A stretch of DNA of 34,632 bases from contig CABYFX010000009.1 of the NCBI GenBank assembly GCA_902518395.1, forward strand, positions 1 to 34,632, read 5' to 3'. Of the stretch, positions 1-8,552 are shown one piece after another (position 1 is the stretch's first letter; each line of letters opens with the position of its first letter). The position numbers and the translations under genes were made by a program. The DNA is from an uncultured Pelagibacteraceae bacterium (GTDB lineage: Bacteria > Pseudomonadota > Alphaproteobacteria > Pelagibacterales > Pelagibacteraceae). Under the pieces are notes generated by a model. The model saw nothing but the letters and a program-made list of their open reading frames with translations. It was not told where the DNA came from and ran no database searches.

Positions 1-913
1 AATCCTTACCAGCCTCTATTAAAAGCCTATGTAGACCCAATGTATAAAGTGTTTGTGTTATCTTTTTAAGTTTAAAGTTAGTCTTATTTTCGAGTTTTTG
101 GTAAATAAGTTTAACACCTCTATCTTTTAAAGATTTAATTTTTGAGATATTTTTAGAACAGTGAAATATAATTAACCTATTTTTTTTTGAATTTTTAATC
201 ACGTAAGAGTTAATTTTTATTTTTAAATTCTTATCTATTACAACTACAGTAGGTGAAAATTTCTCTAATCCATTTAATCTACAATTAAGGTTAGGGTTGT
301 CTGTATTTATTGTTTTGTATGAGGTTAATATTGCGTGATTTTGAAATCTTAAAATATGTGAAACACTTCTTGAATGTTCATTTGTTATAAAAGAGTTGTT
401 TCTTAAAATATTGAAATTTGATGAACTTGCAATTTTTCCAATTACATAAGGGGCTTTGTTAGATCTTATATAATTATATTCTTTATAAAGGTTGTTAACA
501 TTTCGTTTTTGAAGTCCTGATATCGTAATTATTTTTTTAGACTTTAAAATCTTTTTAGTTTTATTAAATGTACGTAAATCTTTATCTTCAATTGAGTAAT
601 AAACTCTCTTAACTTTATTTTTAATTATTGCATTTGTGCAAGGAGGTGTTACTCCGTGATGAGAACAAGGCTCAAGTGTCGAGTAAAGCGATGTTCCTTT
701 ATTAGATCTATTTTTTTTTAAGGCAATGCTTTCTGCATGTGGTCTTCCTCCATTTTTAGTAGTTGCAAATGACAAGATTTGATTATTTTTTACAATTACA
801 CAACCAACTGATGGATTTGTTCCAGTTAAATACTTATTATTCTCTGCTAAGTTTATAGCAAAGTTCATAATTTTTTTATCTAATGATTTATAATTATCTT
901 TTTTTAAAGACAT
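1..913 (-). CDS. ribD: RibD, riboflavin biosynthesis deaminase/reductase (3' end cut by window edge)
   Basis: Bifunctional enzyme of riboflavin synthesis: it deaminates the pyrimidinone 5-phosphate intermediate and then reduces its ribosyl side chain with NADPH. About 304 residues are present; the usual length is near 360, so roughly the last 50 or 60 lie outside the window. The N-terminal deaminase zinc site is intact: HAE at residues 59-61, then [12 protein letters not shown] with C83 and C92. A diverged reductase domain follows ([23 protein letters not shown]) and the visible sequence ends at LLIEAGKD. I chose the ATG at 913, which overlaps the end of nrdR by 20 bases, because the next ATG (868) would begin inside the conserved first helix. 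The ribD-nrdR-glyA order is common in alphaproteobacteria. Confidence 0.9.
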   Translation of the reverse strand, partial: MSLKKDNYKSLDKKIMNFAINLAENNKYLTGTNPSVGCVIVKNNQILSFATTKNGGRPHAESIALKKNRSNKGTSLYSTLEPCSHHGVTPPCTNAIIKNKVKRVYYSIEDKDLRTFNKTKKILKSKKIITISGLQKRNVNNLYKEYNYIRSNKAPYVIGKIASSSNFNILRNNSFITNEHSRSVSHILRFQNHAILTSYKTINTDNPNLNCRLNGLEKFSPTVVVIDKNLKIKINSYVIKNSKKNRLIIFHCSKNISKIKSLKDRGVKLIYQKLENKTNFKLKKITQTLYTLGLHRLLIEAGKD

Positions 914-1352
914 CAATTCTATCCACAAATTGAACAAAGTCTTTTTCTTCTCTGAAGTTTCTATAGACTGATGCAAATCGGACATATGCTACAGGGTCAA
1001 GTTCTTTTAGTCCCTCCATAACCATTGTTCCGATTGTATTTGATAATATTTCACTTTGACCTAATTCTTCTAGTGCTCTACTTATTTTTGAAATAAATTT
1101 TTCAGTTGTTTCAGTATCAATAGGTCTTTTCTTTAAAGCAACATAAATTGATTTAGAAAGTTTTTCTCTATCAAAAGTAGATTTCCTTCCGTTTTTTTTA
1201 ACTACTGTAAGTTCTCTAAATTGAACTCTTTCAAATGTTGTAAATCTCTGTCCACATGTACAAAGTCTTCTTCTTCTTATTGTGGTTCCATCTTCAGTTG
1301 GTCTTGAATCGACAACAGATGTGTCGCCTTTTTTACATATAGGACATATCAT
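894..1352 (-). CDS. nrdR: NrdR, ribonucleotide reductase transcriptional repressor
   Basis: ATP/dATP-sensing repressor that binds NrdR boxes before ribonucleotide reductase genes. The protein has 152 residues, normal for the family. It opens with a zinc ribbon (MICPIC, then [15 protein letters not shown] and RFTTFERVQ) followed by an ATP-cone domain from about residue 48. The zinc ribbon is odd: the first knuckle is C3-x2-C6, but the second reads C31-T-C33, one residue shorter than the usual C-x2-C. I checked the codons (CTT TGT ACA TGT GGA). The gene lies 9 bases downstream of glyA and overlaps ribD by 20 bases, so the three are probably co-transcribed. Confidence 0.95.
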   Translation of the reverse strand: MICPICKKGDTSVVDSRPTEDGTTIRRRRLCTCGQRFTTFERVQFRELTVVKKNGRKSTFDREKLSKSIYVALKKRPIDTETTEKFISKISRALEELGQSEILSNTIGTMVMEGLKELDPVAYVRFASVYRNFREEKDFVQFVDRIDVFKKR

Positions 1353-1361
1353 AAGCTTAAG

Positions 1362-2672
1362 CTAACCTAAGTGCTTATATATAGGAAAATTCGAGCAGAG
1401 GCTAACAACTTCTTTTCTTACCTCTTCTTCAGTTTTAGAGTTATCTTCAGGATTTTCTGCCAATCCTTTTATAGTTTTTGTTATTAAATCACCTACTATT
1501 TGAAATTCTTTTAATCCAAAACCTCTTGTTGTAGCAGCCTGAGATCCAAGTCTTATTCCAGAAGTTATCATTGGGCTTTCACTATCAAATGGAATACCAT
1601 TTTTATTACATGTAATATTGGCTCTTGAAAGGCTTTCTGCAGCAACATTACCTTTTACATTAAATGGTCTTAAATCAACTAACATCAGATGAGTATCAGT
1701 TCCGCCAGAATAAATTTTAAAACCATTATTTTTTAATGTCTCGGCTAAAATTTTTGCATTTGCTAAAACAGTTTTTATATAATCTTTAAATTCAGGTTTT
1801 AATGCTTCTTTAAATCCAACAGCTTTTGCAGCTATAATATGCATAAGTGGTCCTCCTTGGTATCCAGGGAAAACTGCTGTATTAAATTTTTTAGATAAGT
1901 CCTCGTGATTAGTCAATATTATTCCGCCTCTTGCACTTCTAAAAACTTTATGAGTAGTAGATGTAACTACATGAGCATAGTCACATGGATTAGGATATCC
2001 CTTACCAGCAACCAAACCAGAAAAATGAGCCATGTCAACCATTAGGTATGCTCCTACTTTATCAGCAATTTCTCTAAATCTTTTAAAATCAATTACTCTT
2101 GAATAAGCACTACCACCAGCAATTATAAGTTTAGGTTTATGTTCAAGTGCAAGTTTTTCAACATTATCATAATCAATAAGTTCAGATTCCTTATCAACCT
2201 CATAACCAATTGCATTAAACCATTTACCTGACATAGAAATTTTTAAACCATGGGTAATGTGTCCTCCTGAATTCAAACTCATTCCCATAAATGTATCACC
2301 GGGTTTTAACAAAGCTAAAAACACAGCACCGTTTGCCTGTGCCCCTGAGTGAGGTTGAGCATTAGCAAATTTACAATTAAATAATTCTTTAAGCCTGTCT
2401 ATAGCTAATTGTTCAGCTACATCGACATGTTCACAACCATTATAGTATCTTTTGCCTGGATAGCCCTCAGCATATTTATTTGTTAAGACTGATCCTTGAG
2501 CTTCAAGAACAGCTTGAGATACAATATTTTCAGATGCAATTAGTTCGATATGATTTTGTTGTCTAACCAACTCATCATTAATAGCTTTATAAATTTCTGG
2601 ATCACTATCTAATAAACTTTTTTCAAAAAAGTCTTTGTACTCACTATTTAAATATTTTGTTTCACTTGACAT
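1362..2672 (-). CDS. glyA: GlyA, serine hydroxymethyltransferase
   Basis: PLP enzyme that interconverts serine plus tetrahydrofolate with glycine plus 5,10-methylene-tetrahydrofolate, in the cytoplasm. At 436 residues it is full length. Visible family features are the substrate and cofactor region ELIASEN (43-49), [14 protein letters not shown] (67-80), SGAQAN (109-114), the PLP-contacting [10 protein letters not shown] (213-222) and the Schiff-base lysine K242 in [13 protein letters not shown]. The more usual wording of this last motif is TTTTHKTLRGPRGG, so the flanks are somewhat diverged but the lysine is kept. Five bases separate it from rpiB upstream. Functionally it pairs with the sarcosine oxidase operon further right, which makes both glycine and methylene-tetrahydrofolate. 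Confidence 0.97.
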   Translation of the reverse strand: MSSETKYLNSEYKDFFEKSLLDSDPEIYKAINDELVRQQNHIELIASENIVSQAVLEAQGSVLTNKYAEGYPGKRYYNGCEHVDVAEQLAIDRLKELFNCKFANAQPHSGAQANGAVFLALLKPGDTFMGMSLNSGGHITHGLKISMSGKWFNAIGYEVDKESELIDYDNVEKLALEHKPKLIIAGGSAYSRVIDFKRFREIADKVGAYLMVDMAHFSGLVAGKGYPNPCDYAHVVTSTTHKVFRSARGGIILTNHEDLSKKFNTAVFPGYQGGPLMHIIAAKAVGFKEALKPEFKDYIKTVLANAKILAETLKNNGFKIYSGGTDTHLMLVDLRPFNVKGNVAAESLSRANITCNKNGIPFDSESPMITSGIRLGSQAATTRGFGLKEFQIVGDLITKTIKGLAENPEDNSKTEEEVRKEVVSLCSNFPIYKHLG

Positions 2673-2677
2673 AATTT

Positions 2678-3097
2678 TTATATTTTTTTAACTCTTTTTA
2701 AGTGTCTTCCACCCTCAAACTTAGTATTTAAGAATGTATTTATACATTTAAATGCTAAATTTTTACTAATCAACCTTTCTCCTAATGTAATAACATTTGC
2801 ATCATTATGCAATCTAGATAATTTAGCATTTTTAACCGAATAACATAATGCCGCTCTTATATTTTTATGTTTATTAGCAGTCATTGACATGCCCATACCC
2901 GAACCACATACTAATATGCCAATATTCTCTTTTTTCATCTTTTTTGATAATTTGTGGGCATAATCTGGATAGTTTACTGATTTTTTTGAATGCTTTGGAC
3001 CTAGATCTAATACTTCAAATTTTGATGAAAATTTTTTTTTAATACTCTCTTTTAGGATAAATCCAGCGTGATCAGATGCAATATAGATTTTTTTCAA
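2678..3097 (-). CDS. rpiB: RpiB, ribose-5-phosphate isomerase B
   Basis: Interconverts ribose 5-phosphate and ribulose 5-phosphate in the pentose phosphate pathway. The 139-residue length is usual for the RpiB/LacAB family. SDHAG (8-12) begins the fold, C64 in CGSGMGMS is the expected catalytic base, and H97-N98 in LHNDAN match the conserved His-Asn that act on the sugar. It sits between the unassigned oxygenase upstream (1 base gap) and glyA downstream (5 base gap). RpiB next to GlyA is a recurrent alphaproteobacterial arrangement, which fits the call. Confidence 0.93.
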   Translation of the reverse strand: MKKIYIASDHAGFILKESIKKKFSSKFEVLDLGPKHSKKSVNYPDYAHKLSKKMKKENIGILVCGSGMGMSMTANKHKNIRAALCYSVKNAKLSRLHNDANVITLGERLISKNLAFKCINTFLNTKFEGGRHLKRVKKI

Positions 3098-3098
3098 A

Positions 3099-3743
3099 TT
3101 AATTAAATTTATAATCTAAAACACATGCAACTAGGTGTATTCTATTTTCTTCACCACCATTAAATGCATTATGATATTTTGTATTGTTAGTAACCCAAAC
3201 TGATCCATCAGCAGGCATATGCTTAGCTACATTATCGATAACCATCAAGCATCCAGGATTTGTTATAATTGGTATATGCAATCTAGGTTCTGGATCTCTA
3301 TGCCAGCTCAATGTTGATCTTGGTTCTTTTAATAAAATTCTTATTCTGCCTAATTTATATTTAGATGACAGAACATCATAAACTTCTTTAAAATAAGTAT
3401 TTTCGTAATCTCTTATAAATTCACTGTATTTAGTTTCATCTATATCTACATCCCTTGAAACTTCTTTCCCAGATTTATCAGGTTTAGTCCAATAAACACC
3501 TCGTGCTTTACTACCTTTTATTGAGTCAGGGTCTCCTGGTATTTGCGTTAATGAAATTGCTCCAAAATTAGTTACACCACCACCGTCATCGAATTTTTTA
3601 ATTTGTATGATTTGGTTATAAGCATCTTGAAGCTTATCAATATCAAATTTTATAGTCTGTTTTTGAAAATCGCTAAAGTCTAAAACTCTATCAGTTTGAT
3701 TATGTAAGTTTAAGTTTACGATTTTATCTTTATTGTCCATCAT
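3099..3743 (-). CDS. Predicted 2-oxoglutarate/Fe(II) oxygenase, aspartyl/asparaginyl beta-hydroxylase-like
   Basis: I do not know the substrate. The 214-residue cytoplasmic protein (no signal peptide or membrane segment) carries in its last third the pattern of the aspartyl/asparaginyl hydroxylase branch of the double-stranded beta-helix oxygenases: SWHRD with H148 and D150, R154 and H156 in PRLHIPI, then H191, N193 and R201 in YHNAFNGGEENRIHLV. By family analogy H148 and H191 (with D150 possible) would bind iron and R201 would hold 2-oxoglutarate. The first about 120 residues match nothing I recognise. Two adjacent ATGs (3743 and 3740) could start it. It heads the rpiB-glyA-nrdR-ribD run and is divergent from hemB. 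Similar short oxygenases occur in marine bacteria and phages (general recollection, unverified). The superfamily call is good; the function is open. Confidence 0.75.
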   Translation of the reverse strand: MMDNKDKIVNLNLHNQTDRVLDFSDFQKQTIKFDIDKLQDAYNQIIQIKKFDDGGGVTNFGAISLTQIPGDPDSIKGSKARGVYWTKPDKSGKEVSRDVDIDETKYSEFIRDYENTYFKEVYDVLSSKYKLGRIRILLKEPRSTLSWHRDPEPRLHIPIITNPGCLMVIDNVAKHMPADGSVWVTNNTKYHNAFNGGEENRIHLVACVLDYKFN

Positions 3744-3778
3744 GAAGATTGTTTTCTACTCATTTATATATATATTTG

Positions 3779-3784
3779 TATAAT
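3779..3784 (+). promoter_or_regulatory. Candidate -10 box for hemB
   Basis: A perfect TATAAT lies 27 bases before the hemB ATG, inside the 68-base divergent spacer between the oxygenase gene (start 3743) and hemB (start 3812). There is no convincing -35 element at the right distance, and in DNA this AT-rich such a hexamer can occur by chance. A second weaker candidate, CATAAT, is at 3796-3801. Confidence 0.35.
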
Positions 3785-3811
3785 AGATTTTGTCGCATAA
3801 TAAAATACAAT

Positions 3812-4792
3812 ATGATTACAGGTAAATACCCATATTTAAGGCTTAGAAGATCGAGAAAATACGCTTGGTCTAGAAAATTAGTTCAAGAAAATTCTTTATC
3901 TTATAGTGATTTGATCCTACCAATTTTCTTGATTGAAGGAAAAAATAAAAAAGAATCAATAAAATCTATGCCAAATGTATTTAGGTATAGTGTAGACAAA
4001 CTAAATACAGTTGTAGGTAAAGCAATAAAAAAAGGGATACCAATGATTGCCTTATTTCCATTCACAAGCACGGCTAAAAAAGATGAAATAGGTTCTGAAG
4101 CTTTAAATCCAGACAATTTAGTTTGCAGAGGAATAAAGTTCATTAAAAAGAAATTTAAGAATAAAATTGGTATTATGTGTGATGTAGCACTAGATCCATA
4201 TACTTCACATGGCCATGATGGATTATTAAAGAAAAACAATATTCTAAATGATAAAACCTTAGAAATACTTACCAAACAAGCTGTACTGCAGGCAAAAATG
4301 GGATGTGATGTGATCGCGCCTTCAGATATGATGGATGGCAGAATTGGAAAAATTCGGTCAGCTTTAGATAAAAATAACTTAAAAGATGTACAAATTTTAT
4401 CATATGCAGTTAAATTTTCATCTAGTTTTTATGGTCCATTTAGAGATGCAGTTGGATCAAAAAAATTATTAAAAGGTGATAAAAAAACATACCAAATGGA
4501 TTTTAGAAATTCGGATGAGTCTTTAAGAGAAGTTTCATTAGATATAAAAGAAGGTGCTGATATGGTTATGGTTAAACCTGGTATGCCCTATCTTGATATA
4601 ATAAAAAAAGTTAAAGATAATTTCAAAATACCAGTATTTGCATATCAAGTTTCTGGTGAATACAGTTTGATAATGAATGGCATTAATAAAAAATTAATAG
4701 ACAAAGATTCAATAAAAGAATCTCTTATTTCATTTAAAAGAGCTGGGGCAAACAGTATTGTGACTTATTTTGCCGATCAAATTGATCTTTAA
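3812..4792 (+). CDS. hemB: HemB, delta-aminolevulinic acid dehydratase (Mg-type)
   Basis: Condenses two 5-aminolevulinate molecules to porphobilinogen in haem synthesis. I start it at the ATG at 3812 (326 residues), giving MITGKYPYLRLRRSRK, the normal N-terminus; the frame is open back to a TTG at 3749, but that adds 21 residues with no family counterpart. The two Schiff-base lysines are K201 (YAVKFSSSFYGPFRDA) and K255 (MVMVKPGMPYLD). The metal region reads DVALDPYTSHGHDG (124-137): aspartates replace the cysteines of zinc enzymes, as in Mg-dependent alphaproteobacterial enzymes. Its stop codon directly abuts the recO stop on the other strand, leaving no terminator space. Confidence 0.96.
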   Translation: MITGKYPYLRLRRSRKYAWSRKLVQENSLSYSDLILPIFLIEGKNKKESIKSMPNVFRYSVDKLNTVVGKAIKKGIPMIALFPFTSTAKKDEIGSEALNPDNLVCRGIKFIKKKFKNKIGIMCDVALDPYTSHGHDGLLKKNNILNDKTLEILTKQAVLQAKMGCDVIAPSDMMDGRIGKIRSALDKNNLKDVQILSYAVKFSSSFYGPFRDAVGSKKLLKGDKKTYQMDFRNSDESLREVSLDIKEGADMVMVKPGMPYLDIIKKVKDNFKIPVFAYQVSGEYSLIMNGINKKLIDKDSIKESLISFKRAGANSIVTYFADQIDL

Positions 4793-5467
4793 TTATTTCA
4801 ATAAATTAACAAAATCATTCCTTGAAGAAGGATAATTCTTGTTATTAGGTTTGATAATTGTTTTATCCAAAAAATCTCCAACTATTGAAAACCCAATATA
4901 TATATCTTTTAAATTTCCAGGACTAATATTTTTATCTATTAGAAAATTAGGGATAATTTTTTGACTAGAGTCTACAATATATTTGGTTTGGCCGTTAATA
5001 TTTTTATTAACCACGTAATCTTTAAAATTAATATCATATCCAATAGACTTTAGTATATTTAGCTCTAAAAATAAAAATTCAACAAGCCAATTATCAAGTT
5101 CAATTATTTTGAATAATTTTTCTAAAAGATTAAATATTACAATATTATTCTCATTTTCAGCAGTGAGAATTTTAATCAAATTCATGCAATATATAATGCA
5201 AAATAATTTTTTTTTATTTTCTAAATAAATAGGTGTTTTAATTTCATCTATTTCAACCTTTAGATAACCAAGTCTGCCATCTTCTCTAATTTTCGAATTT
5301 ATGTGGAATTTATTACCTATTAGTAAGTAACTCTTAATCTTTTTTGATGTTGAACCAAAAATTACACCTACTATTTTTCCATTATTTTCAGTGTAGAATT
5401 CGGCTATTGATGAATTTTCGTTATATTTATTTAAAGATAATAAGTATCCTTTATCTTGCCAATTCAT
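4793..5467 (-). CDS. recO: RecO, recombination mediator
   Basis: Loads RecA on SSB-coated DNA in the RecFOR gap-repair pathway and anneals single strands. The 224-residue protein fits the family: an N-terminal OB-fold opening with MNWQDKGYLLSLNKYNENS, very close in pattern to alphaproteobacterial RecO (MEW.DEG..L...RHGE.S), a helical middle, and a C-terminal IIKPNNKNYPSSRNDFV motif resembling the usual ...LP.aR..l. ending. The Cys4 zinc motif of some RecO proteins is absent, as often in alphaproteobacteria. Its ATG shares one base with the rnc stop (TAATG), pointing to translational coupling. Sequence conservation is low throughout, so the call leans on the N-terminus, the length and the rnc neighbour. 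Confidence 0.85.
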   Translation of the reverse strand: MNWQDKGYLLSLNKYNENSSIAEFYTENNGKIVGVIFGSTSKKIKSYLLIGNKFHINSKIREDGRLGYLKVEIDEIKTPIYLENKKKLFCIIYCMNLIKILTAENENNIVIFNLLEKLFKIIELDNWLVEFLFLELNILKSIGYDINFKDYVVNKNINGQTKYIVDSSQKIIPNFLIDKNISPGNLKDIYIGFSIVGDFLDKTIIKPNNKNYPSSRNDFVNLLK

Positions 5468-6129
5468 TATAGATTTACTTTTTTTAGTAGTTCTGAGGCT
5501 GCAGATTGTTCTGCATTTTTCTTTGAAGATCCCACGGCATAAATATATTTACTATTTTTAAGTTTTACTCCTACTTTAAAATTTGGTTTATGTCTTGGTC
5601 CTGTGTTAGAGACTAATTTATAGATAGGCAATACTTTAAAAGTTTTTAAAGAATACTCTTGAAGTCGAGTTTTGGCATCAATGAAAGTTGTTTCAGCATT
5701 ATTTATTAAATTTTTCCATAATTTAAGAATGAAACTTTTAGCAGCTTCAAAACCTTTATCCAAATAAATGGCTCCTATTAATGCCTCACAGCAATCAGAG
5801 ATAATTTTATTTTCTACTACATTTCTGCTCGTCTTAGAATTACCTGTAATTACAAATTCTTTAAGATTTAATGAATTTCCAATTTCTAGACATTTATCTT
5901 TATTGACTAAAGAGGCTAATTTTTTATCTAATGACCCTACTTTTTCATTTGGATAAAGCTCATACAATTTTTTGGAAATAACAAGTCCTAGCACTCTATC
6001 TCCTAAAAATTCAAGATTTTCATAATTATTATTTGGATCATAGCTTTTATGAGTAACAGCTTGCAAAAGGATTTGTTCATTTTTGAAATTTATTTTAATC
6101 TTTTTTTGAAGATTTTTAAGAGTGCTCAT
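5467..6129 (-). CDS. rnc: Rnc, ribonuclease III
   Basis: Endonuclease that cuts double-stranded RNA, including rRNA precursors. The 220 residues cover both domains. The catalytic domain shows the signature NYENLEFLGDRVLG with E40 and D44, and the second acidic pair D112 and E115 in SDCCEALIGAIYLDKG. The double-stranded RNA-binding domain runs from about 153 to 218 (KTRLQEYS, NTGPRHKPNFKV, GSSKKNAEQSAA). It lies between lepB (2-base gap upstream) and recO (1-base overlap downstream), the order often seen in alphaproteobacteria (lepB-rnc-era-recO), but era, usually between rnc and recO, is not here. Confidence 0.96.
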   Translation of the reverse strand: MSTLKNLQKKIKINFKNEQILLQAVTHKSYDPNNNYENLEFLGDRVLGLVISKKLYELYPNEKVGSLDKKLASLVNKDKCLEIGNSLNLKEFVITGNSKTSRNVVENKIISDCCEALIGAIYLDKGFEAAKSFILKLWKNLINNAETTFIDAKTRLQEYSLKTFKVLPIYKLVSNTGPRHKPNFKVGVKLKNSKYIYAVGSSKKNAEQSAASELLKKVNL

Positions 6130-6131
6130 AA

Positions 6132-6860
6132 TTAATCAATAAATTTGAAAAATCTATTTAATCTTAATATTTCAGTCCAATTCCAAAATTTAACAATACT
6201 TCCAACAAATGGATCTGATGAAAAAAACAATATTTGAGCTTTACCCACAAGGTTATTTTTATGCACATATCCAACTTCAGATAAAAATCTACTATCTTTT
6301 GAGCAATCCCTATTATCTCCTAAGAAAAATAAATGGTCTTTTGGAACTAGGTATTTATCAGTGTTAGCAAAAGTAATATCTGTTCTGTATGATGCCAAAT
6401 AAACTTTACCGTTTGGAAGTTTTTCTTCAAAAGTGTTAACTTTAATTTTTGATTTCCCACAATAATTAGTGATATTTTTTGATTTAATTGTTTTTAAAAT
6501 TTGATTGCCATTTAGGTGAAGATCACCATTAATAAACTGAATTGTATCACCTGGTAAACCAATCACACGCTTTATATAGTCGGTTCTATTATCGGTCGGC
6601 GTTTTAAATACAGCAACGTCACCTCTTTTAGGAATATTAGTAAAAATACGATTTTCAAAAATAGGTGGACTAAATGGAAAGGAATGTTTGCTATAACCAT
6701 ATGTGAACTTAGTTACAAAAAGTCTATCACCGACTAATAAATTTGGTTCCATTGACGATGAAGGAATATAAAAAGGTTGCAACAAAATAGATCTAATTAA
6801 AACTGCAATGATAAGTGCATAAATTATAGTTTTAAGATTTTCAATTATTATTTTTTTCAT
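6132..6860 (-). CDS. lepB: LepB, signal peptidase I
   Basis: Inner-membrane protease that removes signal peptides from exported proteins. The 242-residue protein has one N-terminal membrane segment (about 8-28), then the Ser/Lys catalytic dyad: S36 in PSSSMEPNLLVGD and K97 in DYIKRVIGLPGD. The later conserved box FFLGDNRDCSKDSR is present. The active domain therefore faces the periplasm. It overlaps acpS by four bases (ATGA type) and is followed by rnc after two bases, so expression is likely coupled within the pyrE-pdxJ-acpS-lepB-rnc-recO train. Confidence 0.96.
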   Translation of the reverse strand: MKKIIIENLKTIIYALIIAVLIRSILLQPFYIPSSSMEPNLLVGDRLFVTKFTYGYSKHSFPFSPPIFENRIFTNIPKRGDVAVFKTPTDNRTDYIKRVIGLPGDTIQFINGDLHLNGNQILKTIKSKNITNYCGKSKIKVNTFEEKLPNGKVYLASYRTDITFANTDKYLVPKDHLFFLGDNRDCSKDSRFLSEVGYVHKNNLVGKAQILFFSSDPFVGSIVKFWNWTEILRLNRFFKFID

Positions 6861-7246
6861 ATTTTTTTATCTATAACAACAAACGCTATTGAATAATCTT
6901 TATCATCAGAAAGTGATAAAAAGACTTTATATTTTCGTATTTTAAATTTTTTTTGTAAAAAATTATTTAATTTTTTGGATAGTGAAATATATGGCTTTCC
7001 ATTCTTGTAATTCTTTATTTCAATATCTATAAAATTTATATCTGATCTAAAGCCGGTTCCAATTGCTTTAACAAAAGCCTCTTTTGCAGCAAATCTTTTT
7101 GCATAAAAATTAATTTTATTTTTTAATTTTTTTCCCTGTTGAATTTCTTTTTCTGTAAAAATTCTATTTAAAAAACCTTTAATTTTTAACGAATTTTTTA
7201 TTCTGCTATTTTTAATAATATCAACACCATTTCCTATTATATGCAT
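6857..7246 (-). CDS. acpS: AcpS, holo-[acyl-carrier-protein] synthase
   Basis: Transfers 4'-phosphopantetheine from coenzyme A to apo-acyl carrier protein, activating fatty acid synthesis. The 129-residue length is typical. The two family motifs are present: GNGVDIIKNSRI with magnesium-binding D9, and FYAKRFAAKEAFVKAIGTG (48-66) with E56. It sits in the pdxJ-acpS-lepB-rnc order common in alphaproteobacteria. It starts in a one-base TAATG overlap with pdxJ and ends in a four-base overlap with lepB. Confidence 0.95.
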   Translation of the reverse strand: MHIIGNGVDIIKNSRIKNSLKIKGFLNRIFTEKEIQQGKKLKNKINFYAKRFAAKEAFVKAIGTGFRSDINFIDIEIKNYKNGKPYISLSKKLNNFLQKKFKIRKYKVFLSLSDDKDYSIAFVVIDKKI

Positions 7247-7965
7247 TATCTTAATATTTTAATAAATTGTTTAACTACTTTTGAAATGCTGTATGAGATA
7301 GATTCTCCAATTATAAAATGGCCTATATTAAATTCTTCAATTTGTTTTATCTTATTTAGTATTTTTGTTGTCTTATAGTCCATACCGTGTCCAGCATGAA
7401 CCTCTAAACCTATTTTTTTTGCATAAATGGCGCATTTTTTAATTTTATTTAGTTCTCTTGAGTAATTTTTTTTCTCTTTTATTTTATTAGAAATCTTACC
7501 TGTATGTATCTCTATACATTTACTTCCTAGAGTTTTTGATAATCTTATATCTTGCAGAGATGGATTTATAAATAAGCTAGTTCTTATATTATTTCTATTA
7601 AAAATTTCTAATATTTTTTTGATTTTATTTTTATTTTTTTTTAAATTTAATCCTCCTTCTGTGGTAATTTCATTTCTTTTTTCAGGTACAAGACAAATAA
7701 AAGAAGGTTTATTTTTAAGTGCAATTTTAACAATTTTTAGGTCTGAAGCTATTTCCAAATTAATGGGTATTGATTTATCTGACGAGAGAATTTTTAAATC
7801 CATATCATTAATGTGACGCCTATCCTCTCTTAAATGAACTGTAATAGAGTCTGCACCAGCCTTTAAAACATCTAAAGCTACAGTATAGGGATCAGGATGT
7901 TTTTCACCTCTAGCATTTCTCAAAGTTGCAACATGGTCGATGTTAACCCCTAGTCTCTTTTTCAT
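7246..7965 (-). CDS. pdxJ: PdxJ, pyridoxine 5'-phosphate synthase
   Basis: Joins 3-amino-2-oxopropyl phosphate and deoxyxylulose 5-phosphate into pyridoxine 5'-phosphate, the last ring-forming step of the DXP-dependent vitamin B6 route. The 239-residue TIM barrel is full length. Clear motifs are LGVNIDHVATLRNARG at the N-terminus (N8, H11), KAGADSITVHLREDRRHI (51-68) and the late HAGHGMDY that closes the active site. It overlaps pyrE by four bases and acpS by one. The product supplies PLP enzymes such as GlyA in this window. Confidence 0.97.
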   Translation of the reverse strand: MKKRLGVNIDHVATLRNARGEKHPDPYTVALDVLKAGADSITVHLREDRRHINDMDLKILSSDKSIPINLEIASDLKIVKIALKNKPSFICLVPEKRNEITTEGGLNLKKNKNKIKKILEIFNRNNIRTSLFINPSLQDIRLSKTLGSKCIEIHTGKISNKIKEKKNYSRELNKIKKCAIYAKKIGLEVHAGHGMDYKTTKILNKIKQIEEFNIGHFIIGESISYSISKVVKQFIKILR

Positions 7966-8552
7966 TTTAAAAATCTACTTCCAGGTTTGGTAATTGGAAT
8001 TTTTTTTAGACTTTCTGGAATATTTTTTTTTTGAAAAGTTGGAATTTTTAATTTTACTTGTGAAATTATATTTTTTTTTTTTATTTTTAAAGTTTGATTA
8101 TTAGATCTGTCAATTAAACATGCAAATCCTAGTAAAATTGCGCCAGATTTCTTTATTAATTTAGCACACTCTAAACTTGATTTTCCTGTAGTTATAACAT
8201 CTTCAATAATTAAAACTCTTGATTTTTTTTTAATATAAAAACCTCTTCTTAACTTAAAATTTCCCTCAACACGTTCACAAAAAATTGTTTCTTTTTTTAA
8301 AATTCTTCCGATTTCATAACCAATTACAATTCCACCCATCGCTGGTGAAAGAATTAAATCAATATTTTTAAATGTTTTTTTAATTTTACTTGCTAAAGAT
8401 TTTGTAAATTTTTCAGATTTGCTTGGAAAACTTAATAATTTTGCACATTGCACATAAGAAGGTGAATGTAGTCCAGATGACAATACAAAATGTCCATCTA
8501 ACAAAGCATTAGTTTTTCTTAAAACTGCTAAAGAGTTTTTTGAAGAAAGCAT
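7962..8552 (-). CDS. pyrE: PyrE, orotate phosphoribosyltransferase
   Basis: Makes orotidine 5'-phosphate from orotate and PRPP in pyrimidine synthesis. The 196 residues show the family opening LRKTNALLDGHFVLSSGLHS (11-30) and the PRPP-binding signature VLIIEDVITTGKSS (113-126). The start at 8552 lies 44 bases inside the end of the upstream RSH gene; no later start keeps the conserved first helix, so this long overlap looks real. pyrE is adjacent to pdxJ and far from pyrB and the pyrC homologue at 26-28 kb. Confidence 0.93.
   Translation of the reverse strand: MLSSKNSLAVLRKTNALLDGHFVLSSGLHSPSYVQCAKLLSFPSKSEKFTKSLASKIKKTFKNIDLILSPAMGGIVIGYEIGRILKKETIFCERVEGNFKLRRGFYIKKKSRVLIIEDVITTGKSSLECAKLIKKSGAILLGFACLIDRSNNQTLKIKKKNIISQVKLKIPTFQKKNIPESLKKIPITKPGSRFLK

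Noticed and set aside
3749..3811. TTG start extending hemB by 21 residues
   Set aside because: The extension has no HemB counterpart, and the ATG at 3812 gives the normal N-terminus.
3901..4275. 124-codon minus-strand open frame antisense to hemB
   Set aside because: It is a shadow of the hemB frame; the translation is rich in Phe/Ile/Ser with no family pattern.
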